Shown: in pieces, positions 1-5,261 of the stretch | Position numbering within the stretch: position 1 is the stretch's first letter | Layout: each line of letters starts with the position of its first letter | Source: Candidatus Zipacnadia bacterium | GTDB lineage: Bacteria; Armatimonadota; UBA5377; JALGUK01 | Direction: 5' to 3' | Length of the DNA: 5,261 nt | NCBI GenBank assembly: GCA_029820875.1 | Contig: JALGUK010000139.1 | Span: forward strand, 1 to 5,261 | Program-made: the position numbers and the translations under genes | Notes under the pieces: generated by a model | The model's input: the letters and a program-made list of their open reading frames with translations, nothing else | Database searches by the model: none | Told to the model about the DNA's origin: nothing

Positions 1-205
1 ATGGCGCCGCGCAGATCCTACGCTCTAAGACTGTCGGGATATTCCCGGGCAGAACCTCGATACCACGCTGCCGATAATGCCCCTGCAGCGCGTTCCAAGG
101 GCTTCCGGGAATACGCGGGCGACGATGTACTCGGTAGATAACTTCGTTAGTACCACTACCGGCGATATCCAACCTGCGCGGTTCCCCGCCTGTGGCCAGG
201 AGCAA

Positions 206-225
206 CGCACCGTACCGACGGTGCG
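206..225 (-). terminator. Perfect 8-bp hairpin, possible transcription end for the pit operon
   Basis: CGCACCGT at 206-213 and ACGGTGCG at 218-225 form a perfect, GC-rich 8-bp stem closed by a four-base loop. It starts about 95 bases after the pit stop codon, in the direction of pit transcription. No T-run follows on either strand, so it does not meet the usual definition of an intrinsic terminator. It could instead stabilise the 3' end of the mRNA or be fortuitous. The role is inferred; the stem itself is directly visible. Confidence 0.3.
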
Positions 226-270
226 GGTTCAAGCTTGACGTTTCCGTCTCCAAGGAGATAGCTCGCCGTG

Positions 271-286
271 TGTTAAGTCATTAACA
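271..286. repeat. AT-rich 6-bp inverted repeat after pit
   Basis: TGTTAA at 271-276 and TTAACA at 281-286 are perfect inverted arms around a four-base loop. The repeat lies about 35 bases past the pit stop codon. A 5-bp inverted repeat (TCTCC/GGAGA, 247-258) and a 10-bp palindrome (TCAAGCTTGA, 229-238) follow in the direction of pit transcription. Stems this short occur often by chance, and no T-tract accompanies them. Confidence 0.25.
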
Positions 287-320
287 TGTCTCGGCGGCAA
301 GGAGTTCATCATCGGCAACT

Positions 321-1349
321 TCATATAAACAGGGAAAGACCCCAGTAGGTCAATGCGCTCAACAAGGCTGAGATGGGGAGCGTGAGAACCCAGGCGAGCA
401 TAATCTGCCCGGCCACGCGCCAGCGGACGCCGCTGAGCCGCCGGGATGTTCCCACTCCCATGATGGTGGAGGAGATGACGTGGGTGGTGCTGATAGGGGC
501 ACCGATGTGTGTACATGTCTGAATGACCAGCGCAGCAGACGTCTCGGCGGCGAAGCCGTGGACAGGCTTCAGCTCCATCACCTTACGGCCGATGGTCTTA
601 ATGATTCTCCAGCCTCCGGCGGCGGTTCCGAGCCCCATTGCCGTTGCGCACAACAGCTTCACCCACGTGGGGATATGGAAGCTCGTGAGGATACCGGCGG
701 AGACGAGGGTCATCGTGATTACGCCCATTGTCTTCTGAGCATCGTTGCCGCCGTGGCTGAACGCCATAAACGCCGCCGACAACACCTGCAAGCGACGGAA
801 CACCCTGTTCAGCACGCTGGGGCGTGTGTGACGAAAGGTCCACATCAACGCAACCATGAACAAGTGCCCGAAAATAAGTCCCACAGGCGGCGATATTACC
901 AGTGCCAGCAGAATCTTAGTCAGACCTGCGGCATTGAAAATGCCCAGATTGCTGCTGAAGATCAACTGGCCAGCCGTGAAGCTCAGGCCGGTGTTCGCTG
1001 CGATGACTGCCCCGACAACTCCGCCGATCAGAGCATGTGATTGGCTCGTGGGTAGCCCGAACCACCAGCATATCAGGCTCCAGATGATGGCGCCGAGGAT
1101 TCCGGAGAGTATCACAACGGCGGTTACATGCGCCGGGTCAACTATACCCTTGCCGATGGTCGTGGCGACACGTTCCGAAACAAGAGCGCCGAGGAAGTTG
1201 AGGGTAGCGGCCATCAATACCGCGTTCTTCATCGAGAGAGCGCGGGTAAGTACACTGGTAGCGATCGCATTTGCAGCGTCATGAAAGCCATTGATAAAGT
1301 CGAAAGCCAAGCCGAACAGGACGATGACGAGGACGAACGCCTCAGGCAT
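321..1349 (-). CDS. pit: PiT-family inorganic phosphate permease
   Basis: This is a 342-residue polytopic inner-membrane permease of the PiT/PHO4 family (COG0306). Characterised members import phosphate, often as a metal-phosphate complex, using an ion gradient. The family's two inverted-repeat signatures are both present: GFHDAANAIATSV (residues 21-33) and AFSHGGNDAQKTMG (196-209). Each half also has its second conserved block: GLPTSQSHALIGG (98-110) and GAPISTTHVISS (283-294). GGWRIIKTIGRKV (245-257) precedes the latter. Hydrophobic segments run throughout, and a basic cytoplasmic stretch lies at about 172-188. The length fits the short bacterial and archaeal PiT proteins, which lack the long central loop of E. 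coli PitA (about 500 residues). The ATG lies inside the end of the DUF47 gene (8-base overlap) with only a weak GGTGG-like ribosome site, so translation is probably coupled. The coupling ion (H+ or Na+) cannot be read from the sequence. No frameshift or missing motif is seen. Confidence 0.95.
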   Translation of the reverse strand: MPEAFVLVIVLFGLAFDFINGFHDAANAIATSVLTRALSMKNAVLMAATLNFLGALVSERVATTIGKGIVDPAHVTAVVILSGILGAIIWSLICWWFGLPTSQSHALIGGVVGAVIAANTGLSFTAGQLIFSSNLGIFNAAGLTKILLALVISPPVGLIFGHLFMVALMWTFRHTRPSVLNRVFRRLQVLSAAFMAFSHGGNDAQKTMGVITMTLVSAGILTSFHIPTWVKLLCATAMGLGTAAGGWRIIKTIGRKVMELKPVHGFAAETSAALVIQTCTHIGAPISTTHVISSTIMGVGTSRRLSGVRWRVAGQIMLAWVLTLPISALLSALTYWGLSLFI

Positions 1350-1998
1350 TCTTTACCACCATGCCCTCGATGAGGTTCACCACCCGCTCACATGCGTCCG
1401 TCGCCTCTTCTATGTAGTCGTATATCTCTTTCCATTTGATGATGTGAACCGGGTCATCCCCGTCAGTAAACAGTCGTCCCAATGCACCCTTCAGGATGGC
1501 ATCAGCCTCGTTTTCAAGGGCGTTGATTTCCGCGCAGTACCGGTTCTCGCCCGGGCGCAGCGTCTGCAGGGAAGCAGTCGTCTCGTACAGGCGAGATGTG
1601 GCACTCATTAGCACCTGGGCCAACTCGGTTACTTCCGGCGTCAATTCCCTCACCTGAAAGATTTGCATCCGATCAATCGCGCCCTTGACGAAGTCCGTAA
1701 TATCGTCGAACGCGTCGGATAAAGCCAATATATCCTCTCGGTCGAACAGTATAGGGGTTACAAAAGTCGTATTCAGCTTGCGGGTAATCTCATGGGTGAC
1801 CTCGTCGGCCTCTCGCTCAATTTTGGCAATCTGGTTCACCGCCCAATCAAGTCGGAATTCCTCGGTCAGAGCTATCAGTATCTCCGCCGCCTCAACGGCC
1901 TTCTGGGCCTGCTTTTCAAACAGAACAAAGAAGTCCTCCTCAGGCGGCAGCATCGCCCGCATTACCCGTTGCACACCATCAAGCAGTCGCTTTGGCAT
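1342..1998 (-). CDS. DUF47 (PhoU-like) phosphate-transport accessory protein
   Basis: This 218-residue protein belongs to the DUF47 / TIGR00153 family, distant relatives of PhoU that form all-helical bundles and bind metals through acidic motifs. Matching features are LPPEEDFFVLFEKQA (residues 17-31), the acidic motif EREAD (61-65) followed by EITRKL and then LFDREDILALSDAFDDITDF (84-103), and the second repeat ENEAD (162-166) with KWKEIYDYIEEATDACE (188-204). No signal peptide or membrane segment is present, so it is cytoplasmic. Family members are usually encoded next to pit and are thought to regulate or assist it. Here the gene overlaps pit by 8 bases. The frame extends to an upstream ATG at 2028. 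The ATG at 1998 is preferred because AAGAGGTG precedes it by 7 bases and because family members begin close to the LPPEEDFF block. The adjacent ATG at 2001 (219 residues) is nearly as good. Confidence 0.93.
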   Translation of the reverse strand: MPKRLLDGVQRVMRAMLPPEEDFFVLFEKQAQKAVEAAEILIALTEEFRLDWAVNQIAKIEREADEVTHEITRKLNTTFVTPILFDREDILALSDAFDDITDFVKGAIDRMQIFQVRELTPEVTELAQVLMSATSRLYETTASLQTLRPGENRYCAEINALENEADAILKGALGRLFTDGDDPVHIIKWKEIYDYIEEATDACERVVNLIEGMVVKNA

Positions 1999-2004
1999 CA
2001 TCGT

Positions 2005-2012
2005 CACCTCTT
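2005..2012 (-). promoter_or_regulatory. Ribosome binding site deciding the DUF47 start
   Basis: AAGAGGTG on the minus strand lies 7 bases before the ATG at 1998 and 4 bases before the ATG at 2001. It lies inside the longer open frame from 2028, which argues that the upstream ATG codons are not the main start. Confidence 0.65.
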
Positions 2013-2061
2013 GCAGGCTCATATCCACATCGCAATTGCCATACCCACACGCCAGGATTCT

Positions 2062-2071
2062 CCATTAATGG
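2062..2071. repeat. 10-bp palindrome in the hydrolase-DUF47 gap
   Basis: CCATTAATGG is a perfect palindrome starting 4 bases past the hydrolase stop codon. The 77-base gap (1999-2075) holds no T-run terminator and no clear -35/-10 pair, so read-through from the hydrolase into DUF47-pit is possible. The palindrome could be an operator or have no function. Confidence 0.2.
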
Positions 2072-2075
2072 CTTG

Positions 2076-4055
2076 TTAACCTCCTATGCCGTCCAGATAG
2101 CGTCCAATCACTGCCGGACCAAGCTCTCGGCTTTCCAACCGCAGATGTCTTGGTCGGCCGGCGGCGATGTAGGCTTGCCGGATAAGGGATGTATCCAGCC
2201 CACGCCCGAGATTGTGCAGACACAGTCTCCCGGGGGCGACCAGAGCTGAGGCAGCGGCTATGTCACCGATGCTGCGAATCGCGGGGACGTACAAATGACG
2301 CAGGAATGTCTCGTCCTTGTCCAAGTCACCGCCACCCATATCCACCACGGTCCGGTTCACGAACGGCGCTTGCGTACGTGCAATGATTGACCACAATCCT
2401 GCATCGTCCAAACCGACCAGGTTCACATCGCGGACCGACCGCCGTGCGCGCAGAGCGCCAAGCGCGGTCAGAATGTCCTGGATGCGGTTCATATCGTCCG
2501 AACGATTATATGTGAGATAATGGTCAATCTGCAGGACTTTTTCGACATGGTCGGGCGGAAGTGAAGCCTCTCCGACGCCCCAGCAGTCAACAAGCAGGAC
2601 GGTGTGGCCGGCCGAGAGTAAGCGGTTGACAAGCTCATGACGCCTGCCCGCATCGTTGAGCAGCAGTTTCTTTCCACGGGCCGAAACCACAAGCGTTGCG
2701 ACGGCCTTCCTCCGAGCCGCTGGCGGCCTCAGAATAGATGCCGGAACCTGCTCGCCCACCGCAGGCCGCGTAAGAACGACGTCTTCAACGATAATACCCT
2801 CAATCGTTCTCCTCGAGCCGCGGATAACCCTCACTTCCCTCACACGCGGGACCTTCGCCATCAGCAGGTGCTCAATTACTGCCCCTATCTGCTCTCTGAA
2901 TCTGTCCAGCTCTCGTGCATCGGCGGGCCACATCGCACGAATCTGGCTCCGCCTGCGCCGGACCAGCTTCTCGATGAGCTTCTCCCCGTCCGGCGCCCAT
3001 TTCGGCCGCTCCCGGTCGGCGAAAACAAGGTATCGTGTCCGAGCGGCCAGCCGGTAGGGCCGTTCATCGAACATCTCCGGTTCATCAGCCCCTAAAAGCC
3101 ACTTCGCGAAGAACCGGTAAACAGCGTTGCGGCTGTCGAGGTTGTAATTATGCTCCGCGTCAAACTGCACGCATTGGACGCGGTCTTGCGCCTCATAAAG
3201 TTTGTATATGCTTCGAATGAAGGGGTACTCCAAAGTGGGGTTGTTCACGGTCCAGTCCCCCGTCGCCGCTACTAGCAGCAGCGGGCGGGGCGCCATGAGC
3301 GCTGCTATCTCCGGATTGGTCGTTTCCAGGCGCAGGGTCGGCGCGTTCTCGCAGACGCACCCGCCCTGCATGATTGCCGACACCATATTGACCGGCGCCG
3401 CTACCTTTATGCGCTGGTCCACCGCCATCAACATGAACGTCTGGGTGCCGCCGCCGGAGGCGCCCGTACATCCTATGCGCTCAGGGTCAACATCCGGCAG
3501 CGACTGCAGAAAGTCCACCGAGCGGATGCTGTTGTAAAGCTGCAGGGCCATCTGGCTGAACCCCCATAGCCGCTGGCGGTCGCTCTCCTGGCGATGCACC
3601 AATTGCGTGGAGTCGCAAAGGCCGATCATGTCATAGCAGAACGCCACGTACCCCTGGCGGGCGAAGGTGATGCCGCGTCCAAGCACTGTTCCGCGTTGGT
3701 CATTGTGCAGACGTCCTTTGGGCCAGTGGCCGTGAGGGTTAAGAACCGCGGGGAATGGCCCCTTCTTGCCACGCGGAACGAAGAGGCTCCCGGTAACAAG
3801 GAGCCCCGGGTGGCTCTGGAAGTACACCTTCGATACCGAGTAGTCCGCATACTCAATGGTGTCGAACACCTTCGCCCTCAGCGGAGGCGGCTCGGGCATG
3901 GGCAGCAGGCCGTTTACGGCCAAGATGTGGGTCCGCAGCCACCGTGCTCGCCTTTCCCATTCTCTGCGGCCGACAAATGTCGGCAGCTCGAATCGCTGAT
4001 TGAGATTCCTCAAATTCTCAGCGCGCTGGTCAGTCGCCGGCAACTCTACAGCCAC
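2076..4055 (-). CDS. Large acetylxylan-esterase-like alpha/beta hydrolase with a degenerate second domain
   Basis: This protein has 659 residues from the GTG start. The N-terminal half is a complete alpha/beta hydrolase. It has an HGHW oxyanion-type motif (108-111), a YDMIG turn (141-145) and the nucleophile elbow GASGGG with Ser200. A GGCVCENAP block (231-239) follows, then Asp267 in ATGDWT and His302 in AEHNYN, a full Ser-Asp-His triad. The C-terminal half (about 440-650) resembles a second hydrolase fold: strand VVSARGKK (456-463), then LVDCWGVGEA (488-497). At the expected elbow it reads GLDDAG (548-553), so the nucleophilic serine is absent. The closest family I recognise is the large 'acetylxylan esterase / Abhydrolase_7-like' group of Planctomycetota and similar phyla. 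The reaction is probably ester hydrolysis, perhaps sugar deacetylation, but the substrate is unknown. No signal peptide is seen, so a cytoplasmic location is inferred. The frame stays open to 4274, but that 73-residue extension has no family-like sequence, whereas AAGGAGGT lies 6 bases before the GTG at 4055. Confidence 0.88.
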   Translation of the reverse strand: MAVELPATDQRAENLRNLNQRFELPTFVGRREWERRARWLRTHILAVNGLLPMPEPPPLRAKVFDTIEYADYSVSKVYFQSHPGLLVTGSLFVPRGKKGPFPAVLNPHGHWPKGRLHNDQRGTVLGRGITFARQGYVAFCYDMIGLCDSTQLVHRQESDRQRLWGFSQMALQLYNSIRSVDFLQSLPDVDPERIGCTGASGGGTQTFMLMAVDQRIKVAAPVNMVSAIMQGGCVCENAPTLRLETTNPEIAALMAPRPLLLVAATGDWTVNNPTLEYPFIRSIYKLYEAQDRVQCVQFDAEHNYNLDSRNAVYRFFAKWLLGADEPEMFDERPYRLAARTRYLVFADRERPKWAPDGEKLIEKLVRRRRSQIRAMWPADARELDRFREQIGAVIEHLLMAKVPRVREVRVIRGSRRTIEGIIVEDVVLTRPAVGEQVPASILRPPAARRKAVATLVVSARGKKLLLNDAGRRHELVNRLLSAGHTVLLVDCWGVGEASLPPDHVEKVLQIDHYLTYNRSDDMNRIQDILTALGALRARRSVRDVNLVGLDDAGLWSIIARTQAPFVNRTVVDMGGGDLDKDETFLRHLYVPAIRSIGDIAAASALVAPGRLCLHNLGRGLDTSLIRQAYIAAGRPRHLRLESRELGPAVIGRYLDGIGG

Positions 4056-4061
4056 GGCTCT

Positions 4062-4069
4062 ACCTCCTT
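4062..4069 (-). promoter_or_regulatory. Strong Shine-Dalgarno deciding the hydrolase start
   Basis: On the minus strand AAGGAGGT, a full anti-16S complement, is followed by AGAGCC and then GTG at 4055. The 6-base spacing is close to ideal. The ATG at 4085 in the same frame has only a weak purine run ahead of it. The GTG gives an N-terminus (about 15 residues before RNLNQRFELPTF) that leads straight into the family-like region. Confidence 0.85.
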
Positions 4070-4187
4070 GCCCGGAGCATTCCATCTCGCATGCTTCTTG
4101 ATACAGAAATTTTTCACTGCCGCCTCCGGAGGGACCTGCATTTCTTTTCCATAGTGTTGCTGATAAGTTAGAATTTGCTCGTGCTTG

Positions 4188-4197
4188 AAGCATGCTT
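4188..4197. repeat. AAGCATGCTT palindrome with a second partial copy
   Basis: AAGCATGCTT is a perfect 10-bp palindrome. Its eight-base core GCATGCTT recurs at 4089-4096, 101 bases away, on the same side of the divergent region. TGCTT-G-AAGCA (4182-4192) overlaps it. Paired binding sites are possible, but chance is not excluded. Confidence 0.2.
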
Positions 4198-4256
4198 TCG
4201 TAATGGAATAGACTCTGGAAACGGCCACAGGGCGATTTTTTTCGGCAATGCCGCGA

Positions 4257-4285
4257 TTGGGAGTGTTGTGACACAAATTTGTAAG
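4257..4285 (+). promoter_or_regulatory. Weak sigma70-like promoter candidate for the secreted-protein gene
   Basis: TTGGGA (4257-4262) and TGTAAG (4280-4285) are separated by 17 bases, and each matches four of six consensus positions. They lie about 85 bases before the start codon, which would give a 5' leader of roughly 75 bases. The spacer and -10 region are covered by the palindromes at 4266-4282, as expected for a repressible promoter. The match is weak and the phylum may use other consensus sequences. Confidence 0.25.
4266..4282. repeat. Two overlapping palindromes, operator candidate
   Basis: TTGTG-A-CACAA (4266-4276) is a perfect 5-1-5 inverted repeat. ACAAATTTGT (4273-4282) is a perfect 10-bp palindrome sharing its left arm with it. 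The result is three alternating half-sites (TTGT, ACAA, TTGT) spaced 6-7 bases apart. They lie inside the candidate promoter of the plus-strand gene. The regulator that might bind is not identifiable from this window. Confidence 0.35.
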
Positions 4286-4304
4286 GTTTTTTTACCCCCT
4301 CAAG

Positions 4305-4319
4305 TCACCGCTTTCGGTG
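4305..4319 (+). promoter_or_regulatory. Leader hairpin that could compete with Shine-Dalgarno pairing
   Basis: CACCG (4306-4310) pairs with CGGTG (4315-4319) across a four-base loop in the likely 5' leader of the secreted-protein gene. The same left arm, TCACC (4305-4309), is also complementary to GGTGA at 4361-4365, which overlaps the ribosome binding site. Two mutually exclusive foldings can therefore be drawn. It matches no riboswitch class that I recognise, and the pairings are only 5 bp. Confidence 0.2.
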
Positions 4320-4355
4320 GCATGAACCCAATAGCAACATGCTGTAGCTCCCGCC

Positions 4356-4364
4356 AAGGTGGTG
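4356..4364 (+). promoter_or_regulatory. Ribosome binding site of the secreted-protein gene
   Basis: AAGGTGGTG precedes two adjacent ATG codons, 4 bases before the first (4369) and 7 bases before the second (4372). The spacing slightly favours the second ATG, which would shorten the protein by one residue. Confidence 0.55.
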
Positions 4365-4368
4365 ATGG

Positions 4369-5232
4369 ATGATGAACCTGCGGCATTACATCGTCGTGAC
4401 AATATACTTAGTCTGCGCAGTTTGGGCATGGGTGTCGGCGGCGCAGCCAGCTCTGGGAGCCGCCGGGGATCCGACGTTTCCCGACACAGGTTACGGCTCA
4501 CTCCTTCATGACCTTCCAGACCCCGACGTACCCGACGATATTGATATCACCGATGTCGGCTATCAACAAGACGCGACCCATGCCTTCTTCCGGATAACCG
4601 TCGTCAGCTCTGCGAGTTTTGCGGCCAAGCGATTCTTTCTCTACTTCGATGTGGACGGCGACGGCTTGCCGGATTGTCGCCTGCGCAACACATCGGCGGC
4701 GAATGCCGCATTCGAAGCGTGGTCGGGCACACAATACGACTCATCCGCGCAGGGTTGGTGCGATGACCCAGATAATACTCCTGATGTCAACTTGGACCTC
4801 GCCTGCAACCTCGCGAACGTGAATGACGGAGACTTCCAGCTTACCGCTGCTGCGGCATCCACCCCCTCAGCAGATGACCCGACCATCCGCGACCCGGCAA
4901 ATAATCCTAACTTCAATGAAGTAACGGGTGGAAGTACCAACCCCACGGCTGTGGTGGCGTCCGACTTCCGCGCCTTTACCGATGGCGCAGTAGCTCGGCT
5001 TGAGTGGCGCGCAGACAGCGGGCTGGCCGTCGGATTTAATGTCTATGTTGTGTTCGACGACGATGGAAAGAGACGACGCCTGAACGCGAACCTCATACCA
5101 CTCAGCAAAGATAGTACGTATAAGTTTCTTGTAAAAAAGCCCGCCAATGGAACATACCAGCTCGAGGCCGTAATGCCGGACGGAGGGCGCCATATAGTAG
5201 CCTCGGCGTCCACCCCCAGACCTGCGGAGTAG
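4369..5232 (+). CDS. Secreted protein of unknown function with Ca-loop and FN3-like C-terminus
   Basis: This 287-residue protein has a clear Sec signal: MMNLRHY, then a hydrophobic core (about 8-23) and a likely cleavage near ALGA (28-31). There is no lipobox. The mature protein is rich in Asp. It contains DVDGDGLPDCR (94-104), which resembles the calcium-binding DxDxDGxxD loop of dockerin and thrombospondin-type repeats. The flanking strands (HAFFRITVV, 71-79; RFFLYFDV, 88-95) suggest a beta-sandwich. Three Cys remain (103, 131, 146). The C-terminal part (about 197-281), with VARLEWRADSGLAVGFNVYVV (split across 208-228), LNANLIPL and GTYQLEAVMPDGG, resembles the FN3-like module found at the ends of many secreted environmental proteins. 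There it usually reads W-T-A-S-E then GFNLYR. No sorting anchor is seen. The specific function is unknown; binding to carbohydrate or protein outside the cytoplasm is a guess. The start could be the second ATG at 4372. Confidence 0.82.
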   Translation: MMNLRHYIVVTIYLVCAVWAWVSAAQPALGAAGDPTFPDTGYGSLLHDLPDPDVPDDIDITDVGYQQDATHAFFRITVVSSASFAAKRFFLYFDVDGDGLPDCRLRNTSAANAAFEAWSGTQYDSSAQGWCDDPDNTPDVNLDLACNLANVNDGDFQLTAAAASTPSADDPTIRDPANNPNFNEVTGGSTNPTAVVASDFRAFTDGAVARLEWRADSGLAVGFNVYVVFDDDGKRRRLNANLIPLSKDSTYKFLVKKPANGTYQLEAVMPDGGRHIVASASTPRPAE

Positions 5233-5261
5233 CCATTCCTTTCCACCCCAGGTGCATGATT

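Larger units (their letters stand above)
1..320. other. Non-coding or unassigned left end, downstream of pit
   Basis: No convincing gene is visible here on either strand. A 46-codon plus-strand frame (ATG at 1, TAA at 139-141) and a 61-codon minus-strand frame (210 to 25) are open, but neither has a recognisable motif or a ribosome binding site. The plus-strand frame could in principle be the tail of a gene cut by the window edge. The stretch holds several inverted repeats: 31-52 (CGGGA/TCCCG core), 132-161 (CGGTAG/CTACCG), 206-225, 229-238 and 271-286. It lies directly downstream of the pit stop codon, so transcription from the minus-strand genes most likely ends inside it. Confidence 0.5.
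4056..4368. promoter_or_regulatory. Divergent intergenic region between hydrolase and secreted-protein genes
   Basis: These 313 bases separate the two divergent genes and must hold both promoters. Visible elements are a CCTCCGGAGG palindrome (4123-4132), an AAGCATGCTT palindrome (4188-4197) with a second GCATGCTT at 4089-4096, the overlapping palindromes at 4266-4282, and a leader hairpin at 4306-4319. For the minus-strand hydrolase I see no convincing -35/-10 pair. The minus-strand frame remains open across most of the region (to 4274), but the encoded sequence looks non-genic. Confidence 0.6.

Noticed and set aside
1..141. Plus-strand 46-codon frame starting with ATG at base 1
   Set aside because: It is short, with biased non-genic composition and no visible upstream context. 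It could be the tail of a cut gene, but nothing in it can be recognised.
138..147. ATAACTTCGT, matching ten bases of a loxP arm
   Set aside because: The rest of the arm, the spacer and the inverted second arm are absent. A ten-base match is chance.
25..210. Minus-strand 61-codon frame downstream of pit
   Set aside because: It has no ribosome binding site and no recognisable motif, and it crosses several inverted repeats.
221..240. GGTTCAAGC resembling a tRNA T-loop
   Set aside because: The flanking bases do not form a T-arm stem, and no acceptor or anticodon arm is found around it.
480..1284. Long plus-strand frames opposite pit (480-1040 and 856-1284)
   Set aside because: They are antisense shadows of the pit gene. 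Their translations are rich in Cys, Arg and His with no motif, while the minus strand encodes a clear permease.
3594..4154. 186-codon plus-strand frame opposite the hydrolase
   Set aside because: It is the antisense of a gene with a full catalytic triad, has no family-like sequence, and runs into the hydrolase promoter region.
4300..4368. Possible known riboswitch in the leader
   Set aside because: The visible stems are short and match no conserved core that I recognise, such as those for cyclic-di-GMP, preQ1, glycine or cobalamin.
4175..4372. 65-codon plus-strand frame upstream of the secreted protein
   Set aside because: Its TTG start has no ribosome site and it spans the candidate promoter and palindromes. 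Only its last 16 codons are considered, as a possible leader frame.
4411..4425. Cys16 in the signal sequence as a lipoprotein cysteine
   Set aside because: The residues before it (IYLV) do not fit a lipobox, which needs Gly, Ala or Ser at the -1 position. The hydrophobic core also continues past the Cys.

Overview
The window carries four intact protein genes. Three lie head to tail on the minus strand: a large two-domain alpha/beta hydrolase (4055→2076), a DUF47/PhoU-like phosphate-transport accessory protein (1998→1342) and a PiT-family phosphate permease (1349→321). The fourth, a secreted protein of unknown function (4369→5232), is on the plus strand and is divergent from the hydrolase. I see no rRNA, tRNA, CRISPR array, insertion sequence or pseudogene.

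Organism: the hydrolase has the sequence style of the large 'acetylxylan esterase-like' alpha/beta hydrolases that I associate with Planctomycetota, Verrucomicrobiota, Hydrogenedentota, Armatimonadota and Acidobacteriota. The secreted protein has the FN3-like 'W...GFNVY...LNANLIP' C-terminal module common in environmental bacteria of the same kind. GC content is moderately high by eye. A soil, sediment or water bacterium from one of these phyla is the best guess, but the phylum cannot be fixed from this window.

Layout from left to right: 1-320 has no convincing gene but contains several small inverted repeats downstream of pit. At 321-1998 the DUF47 and pit genes overlap by 8 bases, a classic translationally coupled phosphate-uptake pair. 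A 77-base gap separates this pair from the hydrolase at 2076-4055. The hydrolase reading frame stays open to 4274, but a near-perfect Shine-Dalgarno points to a GTG start at 4055. The 313 bases at 4056-4368 form a divergent promoter region with overlapping palindromes, a weak sigma70-like promoter and a leader hairpin. The secreted-protein gene follows, and the last 29 bases hold nothing recognisable.

How the genes work together: the DUF47 protein is expected to control or assist the PiT permease in low-affinity phosphate (metal-phosphate) uptake across the inner membrane. The hydrolase has no visible export signal and probably hydrolyses an ester inside the cell. Its link to phosphate uptake is positional only. 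No previously undescribed system is evident. The points most worth a second look are the degenerate second hydrolase domain, the palindromic divergent promoter region with its leader, and the unassigned secreted protein.
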